A stretch of DNA of 47,594 nt from an uncultured Erysipelotrichaceae bacterium (GCA_947649125.1 CANSQL010000016.1:1-47594), one strand, 5' to 3'. Numbered from the stretch's first letter, positions 1 through 8,717 are shown. A program made the numbers and translations. The notes: a model not told the origin generated them from the letters alone.

Positions 1-239
1 GCCACATTTACATATCATAATTTTATCCGCAACTCTTTTGGACTTTGTGTTGTTTAGCACACTCATCCCCATGATACGCCTGATGTGATTCGTGTTCCTC
101 AGACCGGAAGTTTGCTTTCATCTTCCTTCAGATTCCACCTCACGATGGACACCCTTGACTTCAGCTAGTGGTTGGCGGTTGCGATGAACGCCCCCACAGT
201 GGACTTTCACCACCTAGATGTATGCCATGCTTGGCGTAC
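1..239 (-). mobile_element. Group II intron, 5' part of the ribozyme (domain I), cut by the window edge
   Basis: Read on the minus strand, this stretch opens with GTACGCC, forms a short hairpin (GTACGCCA / TGGCATAC), and continues with the conserved blocks AGGTGGTGAAAGTCCAC, AAGGGTGTCCATCGTGAGG and CCGGTCTGAGGAACACGAA. I recognise these from the 5' regions of bacterial introns that encode LtrA-type reverse transcriptase/maturases. The rest of the intron and any maturase would lie left of position 1. The first bases (GTACG) differ by one base from the usual GTGYG, so the exact boundary is uncertain by a few bases. It sits immediately after the T-run of the thiI terminator and in the same orientation, so it need not disrupt a gene. 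The identification is by recognition of conserved blocks, not by a covariance search. Confidence 0.8.
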
Positions 240-240
240 T

Positions 241-268
241 AAAAAAAGATGAAGCATCACACTCCATC
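241..268 (-). terminator. Rho-independent terminator of the ezrA-nifZ-thiI operon
   Basis: Minus-strand hairpin GATGGAG / CTTCATC (7 bp, one G-U pair) with a 7-nt loop, followed by seven T residues, 13 nt after the thiI stop codon. The group II intron begins right after the T-run. Confidence 0.8.
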
Positions 269-281
269 TCTTGTATAAAGA

Positions 282-1499
282 TTAAAATAAATCCTGGTCG
301 TCTTGTTCCTCGGTTTTCGGATACACATCAATATGGGTGGTATTCTTAACACACTGCTCCAACAGCTCCGTAAAGCTGAAGCGAGATTCCATTTTCTGAG
401 CCTTTTCCAAGGTTGGCTTCGTAACCGGATTTTTCGGTGTAAAGATGGTGCAGCAGTCCTCAAACGGTAAGATACTTGTTTCATAGGTCTCTATCTTACG
501 TGCCAGATTGATAATTTCGATCTTATCCATTGTCGCAACGGGACGAATGACAGGCATTTTAGTGACCTCATTGATGACTCCCATGCTCTCTAATGTCTGA
601 GAGGCAACTTGACCGATGCTTTCACCGTTGACGATCGCTAATGCATGACAATCCTGCGCAATGCGCTCTGCGATGCGATACATCATTCGTCTCATAATCG
701 TTATCGCATAGGATTCATCGCAATTTTGATAGATTGCCAGCTGAAGCTCGGTAAACGGTACGATATGAACACGAATGCGACCTTGATAGCGTGAAATCAA
801 GCGAGCCAGTTCAATGACCTTTTCCTGCGCTCTTGCGGAGGTGTACGGAGGAGAGGCATAATGAATACACTCCAACGCAACACCGCGCTTCATTGTCAAA
901 TAAGCCGCTATCGGTGAATCAATACCGCCGCTCAACATTACGACCGCTTTTCCGCCGACTCCGACCGGATATCCGCCTGCGCCGGGAATTCGTCCGGTCA
1001 TCACATAGGTAAACTGCTCATGAATTTCTATCTGAATTCGTAAATCAGGCTGCTTCACATTCACCTTTAATGCGGTATTACGTAAAATCTCACCCGCTAC
1101 AGCACGATTGATCTCATCGGAAATCATCGGAAAATGCTTATCACTGCGCCTTGTTTCAATTTTAAAAGTATTCGCAGTACTGTTTTTCGCAACCGTAAAG
1201 CCTGTTTCAATGATTTTATCGATATCGGAAGGAATTCGTATCGCAAAGGAAAATGAACTGATACCGAATACATGCTGAAGCACATCGGCAACTGCCTCGG
1301 CATTTTCACCGTTCAACAGAATATATAAGCGATCATGTGTTCGCTCATAGGTGAGTCCCTTGAATTCACATAAAGCATTTTTAACATTGGTAAGTAAACG
1401 CTTAATAAAATCTTTTTTGTTTTTCCCTTTTGTGGATAATTCACCGTATCGTACCAAAATATGGTCATATACAATAGTATTATTAGGTTCCGTAGTCAT
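282..1499 (-). CDS. thiI: tRNA 4-thiouridine sulfurtransferase ThiI
   Basis: ThiI adenylates U8 of tRNA and transfers sulfur to form 4-thiouridine. It also takes part in thiazole synthesis in some bacteria. The 405-residue protein has an N-terminal ferredoxin-like/THUMP region (about residues 15-170) and a PP-loop ATP pyrophosphatase signature SGGIDSP near residue 190. It carries a CC pair at 349-350 in EDCCTIF, where the family keeps its catalytic cysteine. There is no C-terminal rhodanese domain, as in Bacillus ThiI, so sulfur must come directly from a desulfurase. The partner is the next gene upstream, which overlaps it by 17 bp. The conserved order ezrA - desulfurase - thiI matches Bacillus. 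Confidence 0.96.
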   Translation of the reverse strand: MTTEPNNTIVYDHILVRYGELSTKGKNKKDFIKRLLTNVKNALCEFKGLTYERTHDRLYILLNGENAEAVADVLQHVFGISSFSFAIRIPSDIDKIIETGFTVAKNSTANTFKIETRRSDKHFPMISDEINRAVAGEILRNTALKVNVKQPDLRIQIEIHEQFTYVMTGRIPGAGGYPVGVGGKAVVMLSGGIDSPIAAYLTMKRGVALECIHYASPPYTSARAQEKVIELARLISRYQGRIRVHIVPFTELQLAIYQNCDESYAITIMRRMMYRIAERIAQDCHALAIVNGESIGQVASQTLESMGVINEVTKMPVIRPVATMDKIEIINLARKIETYETSILPFEDCCTIFTPKNPVTKPTLEKAQKMESRFSFTELLEQCVKNTTHIDVYPKTEEQDDQDLF

Positions 1500-2610
1500 G
1501 ATTGATCTCCTTTAACGCTTGAATCAGCTGATTGATTTCCTCAGGTGTTGTCAAATGTGACAGTGATATGCGAATCGCATGAGTAGCGATATGATCTCCT
1601 AAGCCCATTTCCGCAAGCACATGTGAATATGCCCTGCTGCGAGAGGAACAGGTGCTTTGTGCCGATACGCAAAAGCCACGCTCATCCAACGCATTCAACA
1701 TAATTTCACTGCCGACATTTAAAAACGATACATTGACAATATGCGGGATACATTGTTCATCGGAATTGATATGTACATCATTTAAGGTCGAAAGCTTTGC
1801 GCAAAGCTGATTGCGCAGCTCTTTTACATACGCATAATGCGCATCTTGATGTTCAAGCGCAAGCCGCAGTGTTTTCGCAAGCACGATATTCGCCGGTGCA
1901 TTTGAGGTTCCGCCGCGGATTCCCTGTTCCTGTTGACCGCCGTTGATCAACGGCAACAGTTTGATATTGCGCTTTTTATAGAAAAAGGCGCTTCCCTTCA
2001 GACCGTATATTTTATGAGCACTGAAAGTTGCCATATCAAGCATTGATAAAGGCAGCTTGAGCTTACCGAGTGCCTGTACACAATCAACATGCACTAAAGC
2101 CCGTGAATGCTCATGAACATAAGCACTGACTTCCTCTATCGGATTAATCGCACCTGTTTCATTATTCACATACATTAATGAAACAAGGATCGTATCCTTA
2201 GTAAGCGCCTGATACAAGGCCTTCGTATCGACAATTCCCTGAGCGGTAACGGGAATATAGCTGACGCGAAAGCCGAATTCTTGTTCCAGCTGGGCAAATG
2301 CCGCAGCTACACTGGAATGCTCCGTCTTGGTCGTTATCAAATGATTTCCGCGATGGCGATTCGCTAACGCAAAGCCCTTGACGGCAGTGCTGTTTGCCTC
2401 ACTGGCACAAGAGGTAAATATGATTTCATCACCCCTAACAGACAAAAGCTGTGCAATTTGTGCACGGCTTTTTTCCATTAATCGCTGCGCTTCCCGTCCC
2501 GGCGCATGCAGGGAATCCGCATTCGCATACAGCTTAGATAACAGTCTTGTATAGGTATCAAGCACCTCAGGATTCAGCGGTGCAGTCGATGCATAATCAA
2601 AATAAATCAT
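1483..2610 (-). CDS. nifZ: Cysteine desulfurase (IscS/NifS family, ThiI partner)
   Basis: A PLP-dependent class V aminotransferase-fold enzyme that removes sulfur from cysteine as an enzyme-bound persulfide. Visible landmarks in the 375 residues are the PLP-binding Lys200 in SAHKIYG, H98 in KTEHSS, D176 in VHVDCVQA, and the persulfide-carrying Cys321 in STCSSRS. It is coupled to thiI (17-bp overlap) and starts 1 bp after the ezrA stop. In B. subtilis the desulfurase in this position (NifZ) hands sulfur to ThiI, and the same role is inferred here. The symbol follows Bacillus usage and is unrelated to nitrogenase NifZ. Confidence 0.93.
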   Translation of the reverse strand: MIYFDYASTAPLNPEVLDTYTRLLSKLYANADSLHAPGREAQRLMEKSRAQIAQLLSVRGDEIIFTSCASEANSTAVKGFALANRHRGNHLITTKTEHSSVAAAFAQLEQEFGFRVSYIPVTAQGIVDTKALYQALTKDTILVSLMYVNNETGAINPIEEVSAYVHEHSRALVHVDCVQALGKLKLPLSMLDMATFSAHKIYGLKGSAFFYKKRNIKLLPLINGGQQEQGIRGGTSNAPANIVLAKTLRLALEHQDAHYAYVKELRNQLCAKLSTLNDVHINSDEQCIPHIVNVSFLNVGSEIMLNALDERGFCVSAQSTCSSRSRAYSHVLAEMGLGDHIATHAIRISLSHLTTPEEINQLIQALKEINHDYGT

Positions 2611-2611
2611 C

Positions 2612-4366
2612 CTATGCCACCTGATTCATAACTGCCGCATCCTTTTTATTAATCAAATTCTCATATGCACCCGGATGCATTTTTTCGATCGCCTGAATAC
2701 CGATCTTAAGTGCCTTTGTATATTGTCCGTTACGGAAGCATAGCTCACAGCGTGTCAGCTCAGAATCAATTTCCGGATAGCTGGAACGATAACGATTGCC
2801 GAATACGATTGTGTTCTCCACCATGATCGCCATACCGACAAGATTATTTACACTGTTATACAGCGTATAGATATAGTCAATCGCATTACGAAGCTCACTG
2901 TTTAAACGCTTTACATCTAACGGCGTATTATTCAGAATACAAGAGATATCCTTAATCATATTTTTCGCTCTGTGTAAATCGTCCTCATATTTCTGTGATA
3001 CGCTCGGCAAACGATGCTTCGACATTTTCACATGAATCTCATTTACGATCAGCTGCAGCTTCACAAGCTGTTTTTTCGCACGCTCCTCATCACTGCAGGC
3101 TGTTTCCAGCTTCACCTTCATTTTTGCGACTTCATCCACAAAAATCGTATTGCTTTGATCTAATTCCTTATAGGATATCAAAACAGTTGTATAAGGAACC
3201 GACTTCTCCAAAATGATTTTTTCCAGCTTACGCTTCATATCATTCAAAACACTTAAGCGCTCATTTGTTTCCTTTAAGCGTTCCGTCCAATTCTCAAAGC
3301 CGAAGCGCTCATAAACGCGATTATACAGCGTTTCAATCGTTTCCACATCCTGATTGACCGTCTTGATGCTGTCAAATAAAATCTCCACATTACCGGAAAC
3401 CTCATCAAACGCCTTCTCCTCTTTATCAATCTGCTCCTGCAGCTGATTTAAACGCTTTTCACATTCATTAAGGTCTTCCTCAACATTTTCGACCTGACCG
3501 TTACGCAGCTTATTAAGGTCTTCCTTCAGCATATCGGAAATGATTTCCAAATTCTTTTTGATTTCCAAGTGCTCTAAGAAAATGCCTTTGTTTTTACATT
3601 GTGCATAATTGTAGCCGACCTCATCGATAGCACGCGGAAGTACGCCCTTCGCGCGCTCATATAAAGCCGGAAGCACCTGTAACAGCGACTCCAAGCGATG
3701 AATCGTTTCAAGGATTTCCTCTTGTTGATCGGCAGCCTTATTGAATTCAGAGGCAAACATCCATTCCTCGAATAACGAGAACATCTTTTCAATCGCATTG
3801 ATTTCACGCTCTAAATATTCATTCGCCTGATGGAAGGCAGTACGATTATCGGTTATCTTTTTCTTGATGGAACGGAATTCTTCCTTCAGCTTATTGATCT
3901 GTTCACGCTGTTCATTTTCCTTTTCCAAGACCTCATCAAGCGTTTCATTCACTCTGCCGGCATTCTCCTCGCATTGATTCAACAGATTGACAAGTGTTGA
4001 CATCTTGCGATTGGCCGTTTTTGTTTTACGCACATAGACAAGATCATCGATTTCCGCCAGCATAACGCTACATTCCTTCAGCTTCTCCTGTACCATATCA
4101 AAATCATTTTTACAGCCCTCGACACGCTGTGCCATTTCCTGATTGACACGTGACAGTGCAACTGCTTTATTCAGCTTAAATGCCAAAGGAATACTCTTTA
4201 AGGCATTGTATTTCAATTCAAGCTCATCAAGCTCCTTCTTTGCCTTTTTCTGACGAAGCATGACCATTACGATCGTAAGTATCACAAGTAATACGATACC
4301 GATTGCGATATAGACCAATACCTCAGTCGTAACAATATTTTTTATATTTGTAATGAAATCATCCAT
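2612..4366 (-). CDS. ezrA: Septation ring formation regulator EzrA
   Basis: EzrA is a membrane-anchored, mostly coiled-coil negative regulator of FtsZ ring formation and a scaffold for division and wall synthesis. The 584-residue protein has one N-terminal membrane segment (about residues 16-37, rich in I, V and L), a basic stop (RQKKAKK), then long heptad-like helices rich in E, K, L and N to the end. This matches the family's length (about 560-590) and its spectrin-like repeats. It is the first gene of a three-gene operon with the desulfurase and thiI and is transcribed away from rpsD, its usual Bacillus neighbourhood. The start has a modest SD (GAGG) about 8 nt upstream. Confidence 0.93.
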   Translation of the reverse strand: MDDFITNIKNIVTTEVLVYIAIGIVLLVILTIVMVMLRQKKAKKELDELELKYNALKSIPLAFKLNKAVALSRVNQEMAQRVEGCKNDFDMVQEKLKECSVMLAEIDDLVYVRKTKTANRKMSTLVNLLNQCEENAGRVNETLDEVLEKENEQREQINKLKEEFRSIKKKITDNRTAFHQANEYLEREINAIEKMFSLFEEWMFASEFNKAADQQEEILETIHRLESLLQVLPALYERAKGVLPRAIDEVGYNYAQCKNKGIFLEHLEIKKNLEIISDMLKEDLNKLRNGQVENVEEDLNECEKRLNQLQEQIDKEEKAFDEVSGNVEILFDSIKTVNQDVETIETLYNRVYERFGFENWTERLKETNERLSVLNDMKRKLEKIILEKSVPYTTVLISYKELDQSNTIFVDEVAKMKVKLETACSDEERAKKQLVKLQLIVNEIHVKMSKHRLPSVSQKYEDDLHRAKNMIKDISCILNNTPLDVKRLNSELRNAIDYIYTLYNSVNNLVGMAIMVENTIVFGNRYRSSYPEIDSELTRCELCFRNGQYTKALKIGIQAIEKMHPGAYENLINKKDAAVMNQVA

Positions 4367-4416
4367 ATTTGTACCTCGCTTGAAATTTGTATATTATTCA
4401 CATTATTCCACGATTT

Positions 4417-4422
4417 ATTATA
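4417..4422 (-). promoter_or_regulatory. Likely extended -10 promoter for the ezrA operon
   Basis: Minus strand reads TATGATATAAT, an extended -10 (TGn before TATAAT) about 50 bp upstream of the ezrA start. No good -35 box is evident. Confidence 0.45.
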
Positions 4423-4527
4423 TCATATTTTATAAGCTAATTCATTAAGAAATTTCATATTCTGCATAAGAAAAATAGATGTAAATAATTCCAATTCAAT
4501 CAAAAGCGATGAAACGGCACTTTTTCA

Positions 4528-4556
4528 TTGACTTTCCTACTATATTCTGATAATAT
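4528..4556 (+). promoter_or_regulatory. rpsD promoter
   Basis: A TTGACT -35 box at 4528-4533 and TAATAT at 4551-4556 with 17-bp spacing (GATAAT at 4549-4554 is an alternative). It lies about 185 bp upstream of rpsD, leaving a long untranslated leader. Confidence 0.65.
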
Positions 4557-4561
4557 ATACT

Positions 4562-4739
4562 GGCGTGAAAATGATAGCGGCCGGTAAAGTCATGCGGCAT
4601 ATCGTGTTAATAACATACTTTGTATGGGACAATCGAGTAGCTTAGCTGAAAAGTGAGGGTGTCGTGAGTATTAACACAACGGATGATGATTTACCCCTGT
4701 TGTTGTCAAATCACCGACAAACAATAAGGAGGACATAAC
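4562..4739 (+). ncRNA. Structured 5' leader of rpsD, probable S4 autoregulatory RNA
   Basis: About 175 nt separate the promoter from the rpsD start. The leader contains a perfect 9-bp long-range pairing, GTGTTAATA at 4604-4612 with TATTAACAC at 4669-4677. A second pairing (TGATTT with AAATCA) lies nearer the ribosome binding site. The RBS AAGGAGGA is at 4726-4733. In Firmicutes, S4 represses its own translation by binding a structured leader, and this region has the right place and size. Assignment to that specific RNA family is inferred from context, not from a model match. Confidence 0.6.
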
Positions 4740-5342
4740 ATGTCAAGAATTACAGGACCGACTTGGAAAGTTTCCCGTCGTTTGGGCTTCTCCATCTTGG
4801 AAAACGGAAAAGAATTACAAAAACGTCAGTACGCACCGGGACAGCACGGACCGACAAAGCGTGTAAAGCTGACTAACTACGGCTTACAGCTGCGTGAGAA
4901 ACAGAAAATCCGCTTTATGTACGGTGTAAATGAGCGTCAGTTCTACAACACCTTCACAAAAGCAACTCGTATGAAGGGCGTAACCGGCGATAACTTCCTT
5001 TGCCTGCTGGAAAGCAGATTGGATAACATCGTTTATCGTATGGGTATTGCACCAACAAGAAGAGCAGCACGTCAGCTGGTAAATCACGGTCATATTTTAT
5101 TAAACGGTAAAAAATGTGATATCCCGAGTGCTCAGGTCAAAGTAGGAAGCACAATCGAAATCAAGGAAAGATCAAGAAATCTTAAGGTCATCAATGAATC
5201 TTTAGAAGCTTCCTTGAATACACCTGCTTTTGTTGATTTCAACAAGGATACAAAAAAAGGTACTTACCTTCGCTTACCGGAACGCAGTGAATTGAATCCG
5301 GAAGTCAACGAATTATTAGTCGTAGAATTCTACAACAGATAA
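4740..5342 (+). CDS. rpsD: 30S ribosomal protein S4
   Basis: S4 is a primary 16S rRNA-binding protein that nucleates 30S assembly. The 200-residue product begins [16 protein letters not shown] and has the basic N-terminal domain plus the S4 RNA-binding domain at about residues 92-155 ([27 protein letters not shown]). It is the length expected for Firmicutes. The N-terminal region lacks the zinc-binding cysteine cluster of the longer S4 form. It is a single-gene unit with its own promoter, leader and terminator. Confidence 0.98.
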   Translation: MSRITGPTWKVSRRLGFSILENGKELQKRQYAPGQHGPTKRVKLTNYGLQLREKQKIRFMYGVNERQFYNTFTKATRMKGVTGDNFLCLLESRLDNIVYRMGIAPTRRAARQLVNHGHILLNGKKCDIPSAQVKVGSTIEIKERSRNLKVINESLEASLNTPAFVDFNKDTKKGTYLRLPERSELNPEVNELLVVEFYNR

Positions 5343-5348
5343 TCATTG

Positions 5349-5378
5349 AAACGATATGCTGAGCATATCGTTTTTTTT
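5349..5378 (+). terminator. rpsD terminator
   Basis: An 11-bp stem AAACGATATGC / GCATATCGTTT with a 3-nt loop followed by an eight-T run, 7 nt after the rpsD stop. Confidence 0.92.
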
Positions 5379-5474
5379 ATACCTTCACTTCCCTTTTTAT
5401 CTTATGATCGTGCGGATAAGACAATGAGAAGCTTTTCTGTCTGATTCAAACCGCCGTTTTATAGGATACCATAC

Positions 5475-5522
5475 AAAAAAACAGGTGATGTGCAAGAAAG
5501 GGAAAGTTACACCGTCACCTGT
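5475..5522 (-). terminator. Terminator closing the ssb transcript
   Basis: Minus strand: ACAGGTGA at 5488-5481 is the 3' copy and TCACCTGT at 5522-5515 the 5' copy of the inverted repeat, an 8-bp stem with additional inner pairing. It is followed by a run of seven T residues ending at 5475. Confidence 0.75.
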
Positions 5523-5706
5523 GATTTGCCGTTTTAACGGCATTATGGGCTGATTATATATAACCATATGCAGAGTCTGTGCTTTTTGATCCTGATATGC
5601 CCTTCGACCAGACCCTGCATATGAATGTAATAGGTAATGAGGGTTGATAATATTGATACGAAAGGTTTTGAGCAAGAAGATAGGATTCCACTCGAAGGGC
5701 ATAAGC
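5475..5706 (-). ncRNA. Candidate structured RNA downstream of ssb, possible H-type pseudoknot
   Basis: This 230-nt stretch between ssb and a minus-strand terminator has no credible gene but dense pairing. Arm A, TATGCCCTTCGA (5703-5692), pairs perfectly with TCGAAGGGCATA (5607-5596). Arm B, CATATGCAGGGTCTG (5623-5609), pairs over 15 positions with CAGACTCTGCATATG (5579-5565). The one imperfect pair is G-U on the minus strand but A-C on the plus strand, which favours a minus-strand RNA. Arm order A, B, A', B' gives pseudoknot topology with 1 nt between B and A'. A further hairpin (TGCCGTT / AACGGCA) and the terminator follow. It could be an independent RNA or a structured ssb 3' UTR. I see no convincing promoter. 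Confidence 0.45.
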
Positions 5707-6021
5707 TTATACTGACATAAAGGAAACATGCTCCGCTACTATTTCATAGTTATAGTAAGTTTGCGTTTCTTTTTCGACGCTGTAAGTTTGAATGCGTCCC
5801 TTGACTCCGAGCATGTCACCGATTTTACAGATTTCATTGGCTGTTTCCGCAATGCCCTTCCATAAAGTAACCGAGATTTTATCACTGTCATAGATACCGT
5901 TGCTGTTTTTAAACGGTCGCACGATATCCAATAGAATCGTCGCATACTTAATTCCGGAAGATGTTTCACGAAGCTTGGGAAGCTCTGTAATCCGTCCTGT
6001 CAGTACCACGTTGTTGATCAC
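5707..6021 (-). CDS. ssb: Short single-stranded DNA-binding protein
   Basis: A 104-residue OB-fold SSB homologue (MINNVVLTGRITELPKLR, then VTLWKGIAETANEI and GRIQTYSVEKE). It resembles the short SSB paralogue of Bacillus (SsbB/YwpH, about 113 residues) more than replicative SSB. It ends right after the OB fold and lacks the acidic tail tip that recruits replication partners, so a specialised role (for example binding DNA during uptake) is possible but inferred. The start is GTG at 6021, chosen because AGGAGGAGG lies at proper spacing and the upstream ATG runs straight into a stop. It is apparently monocistronic, with a long structured region before its terminator. Confidence 0.9.
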   Translation of the reverse strand: MINNVVLTGRITELPKLRETSSGIKYATILLDIVRPFKNSNGIYDSDKISVTLWKGIAETANEICKIGDMLGVKGRIQTYSVEKETQTYYNYEIVAEHVSFMSV

Positions 6022-6142
6022 TGCATCCTCCTCCTTTCCAAATTAGCTTTTTTATACACGCTCTTGTGTACGGGCATATTATCGCAGTTTTTATGACAGC
6101 GCTCAAACTGCCGTATCTGTCATAATCGCCCTTTATATGTAC

Positions 6143-6170
6143 AAAAAAAAGTGCACAGTGTACACTTTTT
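6143..6170 (-). terminator. Terminator of the ftsK-side M16 peptidase genes, possibly bidirectional
   Basis: A stem GTGTAC / GTGCAC with flanking A/T runs. On the minus strand it ends in eight Ts (A run at 6143-6150); on the plus strand five Ts follow. It lies 39 nt after the ymfH stop. Confidence 0.8.
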
Positions 6171-6208
6171 CTTTGATTATCACAAATTTACCGATATTGA
6201 AAAAATTG

Positions 6209-7480
6209 TTATTTAGGCATCAGACGCACGATTGCACGATGCTGATTATCAAGTTTATGCACAACACTGCGCACGTCCTCTTTCGTCAATTCATCGACAA
6301 TATCCAAAGTTTTGAAGTAATCGATGCCGGTGAAATAACTGCGGCAGAAGCTGACCGCAATATCATCAAAGCTGTTCATGGAACGCACTCCCTGCGCAAA
6401 ATAACGCTTCTTTAACTGATTCAAAAGGTTTTCATCAAGCGTTCCCTGCTTCATCTGTGCCATGCATTCTTCACACAGACGGATAAATTCCTCAGGCTTT
6501 GAGGTTTCACTGTAAAACATCAAAATACCGTAATCCTCGCCGAATTCAATATCACAGCCGCAGAAATCATTGATTATTTTTTGATCGAGCCACTGTTGAT
6601 AGCGGGGATTCAAGCTTGTAAAGTTTGCATCTAAAAGAAAACGGATCGTCCATTCGCTTTTTAAGCGCTCATAGGGATCAGTAATTCCCTTCAGCTTATA
6701 AGCAACACAAAGCTTTGGTTCGCTGACATCCATCGTAAAGCTAAAATCCTCACGACATACGGCTTCAGGCTCCTCGGCACGCAGCGTTTCACACGGTGTC
6801 CACTCAGCGAACTGCTTTTGTGCTTGATTGGTTTCAATCACCTCTAACAGCTCCTTGGGATCATGACCGCTGACACATATCAGCATCATATTGGACGGAT
6901 GATAATTCATTTCATAACAGCGATAAAGCTGATCCACTGTCGTATTTGACACATCATCATCCTCACCCGCGATATCAAAGCGCATCGGATGCTTATGGAA
7001 CAGTGAGGTATAGGCTTCCATCAATAAGCGCTGATCGCTCATTTCCTTATACATATGAAGCTCAGATAGGATAATGCCCTTTTCCTTTTCCACGGAAGCC
7101 TGATCGATATCTAATTTCTGTACAAAATCCAACAACAGCTTCAGCGGTTCCTTAGGATCGTTGCTGGTGCCGGCATAATATGCCGTTTCACGATAGCTTG
7201 TAAAGGCATTGACATTTGCACCCATTTCAGAAAACATATTCATCACGTCTTTTTCGCCCATCGCAAACATCTTATGCTCAAGAAAGTGAGCGATTCCGCT
7301 TGGATGCTCAATCCGCTCGCCGTTTTGAAGCTGTGCCAAATCCATTGCCCCGAACGGTGTCATCATCATAAACAGACTTTTCTCATATCCGGGCTTATGC
7401 CATAACACCACATGCAGCCCGTTATCTAATACGACTTCGTTATATGTTTCTTGATAACGCTCATTTTTAATCTGTTTCAT
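6209..7480 (-). CDS. ymfH: M16 family zinc peptidase, YmfH-like (NCBI: YfmH)
   Basis: A 423-residue pitrilysin-type protein with the inverted zinc motif HFLEH (HxxEH) near residue 78. The rest shows the M16 N- and C-terminal lobes, including a downstream glutamate region (ASVEKEKGIILSELHMYKE). It pairs with the upstream homologue, which lacks the motif, as active and inactive halves usually do in M16 dimers. In Bacillus this pair lies next to spoIIIE and is linked in annotation to EF-P 5-aminopentanol modification. The reductase ymfI is not in this window. The start at 7480 is chosen over two in-frame ATGs upstream because AGGAGG lies 9 nt before it. It overlaps ymfF by 14 bp, indicating translational coupling. 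Confidence 0.9.
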   Translation of the reverse strand: MKQIKNERYQETYNEVVLDNGLHVVLWHKPGYEKSLFMMMTPFGAMDLAQLQNGERIEHPSGIAHFLEHKMFAMGEKDVMNMFSEMGANVNAFTSYRETAYYAGTSNDPKEPLKLLLDFVQKLDIDQASVEKEKGIILSELHMYKEMSDQRLLMEAYTSLFHKHPMRFDIAGEDDDVSNTTVDQLYRCYEMNYHPSNMMLICVSGHDPKELLEVIETNQAQKQFAEWTPCETLRAEEPEAVCREDFSFTMDVSEPKLCVAYKLKGITDPYERLKSEWTIRFLLDANFTSLNPRYQQWLDQKIINDFCGCDIEFGEDYGILMFYSETSKPEEFIRLCEECMAQMKQGTLDENLLNQLKKRYFAQGVRSMNSFDDIAVSFCRSYFTGIDYFKTLDIVDELTKEDVRSVVHKLDNQHRAIVRLMPK

Positions 7481-8717
7481 CTTGATCATCCTCCTGACAT
7501 ACAACAAAGCTCATACAATGACGGCAGTTTTTAAATACGCGCTTGACATCATCTATGGTTACAGCCTGAATTCGCTTGATTCGCTCATCAATAGAAATAT
7601 TTTGATTCAGCACTTGATTTTGATAAAGCTGCGCAATTACGGAAGGCATGGAATCCTTGCTGGCTCTTAATGAGTTGATGATCATCGTTTTGCTTACCGT
7701 CATCAGCTCCTCGTCAAATTCACCGCTGCCGATGCGCTGAAACTGTGTATGAATGACATCGATTGCTTGATCGATATTTTCAGCTTCGACTCCGGTCGTA
7801 ACGACCATAGCACCGTCAAAGGAAATAAGACTTGCCAGTATGTTATAGCACAAGCTGCGCTTTTCTCTTACCTCGCGAAATAATAATGAAGTCGGATATT
7901 GGCCGAACATCGCATTTGCGACACGCAGTGCATAATAATCGGCATCACAAATACCGATATTTGTCTGCCACATCATAAAGATGTTGCATTGATTGACAAC
8001 ACGCTGTTCCTTCTCATAACGGCTTGCCTGCTCACTGTGAAAAATATAATGGGATTCTAAATCAACATTACGTGCTTGAAAGGATAAATGCTGTTGAATC
8101 AAAGCAGTTATCTGTGCTTCATCAATCGGTCCGCATACGATCATATCGATGCGCTCCTCATGAAGCAGGTGCTTATGAGCACGCAGCACATCATCCAAAG
8201 TCAGCTTTTCTAATTCCTCTAAATCACCGAGTGAGGAAATTGCCAGTGAACTTCCTTCTCCGGCCAAACGCAGACCCTGAGCCACTACATATTGTGCAGC
8301 ATCATCTCGAAGCCGCATAAGCTTTGCCTTCAATACCGCCTTTGCTTCCTCGAAGGCTGCCTCATTTAACAGCGGATGAAACAAAGCCTCATGAATATAC
8401 GCAAAAACCGACTGTAACAGCTCTTTGTCCTTCACATAACGAGGATCGATCACTCTTGTACGAATTTCCAATACCTGAGCCTTTCCGTATCCGACGGTCT
8501 GGGCACTGATTTGTGTTCCGTACAGATTATCCTGAATATCACTCATTTGTTTTTTCGTCGGATATTTTTCACATCGATCACAGATCATGATCGCCAATAA
8601 GCTGCGCAAGGAAGCAAGCTCCTTACGTAACGGTGCCATAAAACGGATACTGATTCCGATATCCTTAAACTTATCATTCTTATCAAGCTGTAGGGATACA
8701 TTTTTTACTAATTCCAT
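7467..8717 (-). CDS. ymfF: M16 family peptidase-like protein, YmfF-like (NCBI: YfmF), no zinc motif
   Basis: A 416-residue M16-fold protein. Where active members carry HxxEH, this one reads RSLLAIMICDRCEKYPTK, so it is expected to be the catalytically silent partner of the HFLEH protein downstream. The later segment YPTSLLFREVREKRSLCYNI is the characteristic M16 C-terminal region (R..Y type). It overlaps ymfH by 14 bp and lies downstream of the SpoIIIE-type translocase, the same order as in Bacillus. A terminator at the end of the translocase gene separates the two units. Confidence 0.88.
   Translation of the reverse strand: MELVKNVSLQLDKNDKFKDIGISIRFMAPLRKELASLRSLLAIMICDRCEKYPTKKQMSDIQDNLYGTQISAQTVGYGKAQVLEIRTRVIDPRYVKDKELLQSVFAYIHEALFHPLLNEAAFEEAKAVLKAKLMRLRDDAAQYVVAQGLRLAGEGSSLAISSLGDLEELEKLTLDDVLRAHKHLLHEERIDMIVCGPIDEAQITALIQQHLSFQARNVDLESHYIFHSEQASRYEKEQRVVNQCNIFMMWQTNIGICDADYYALRVANAMFGQYPTSLLFREVREKRSLCYNILASLISFDGAMVVTTGVEAENIDQAIDVIHTQFQRIGSGEFDEELMTVSKTMIINSLRASKDSMPSVIAQLYQNQVLNQNISIDERIKRIQAVTIDDVKRVFKNCRHCMSFVVCQEDDQDETD

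Noticed and set aside
5397-5729. A 110-codon minus-strand frame across the region after ssb
   Set aside because: It has no SD, overlaps the ssb end, runs through strong inverted repeats and a terminator, and its composition is not protein-like. The RNA explanation fits better.
6137-6415. A 92-codon plus-strand frame opposite the ymfH end
   Set aside because: It starts in the terminator hairpin and is the antisense shadow of a real gene.
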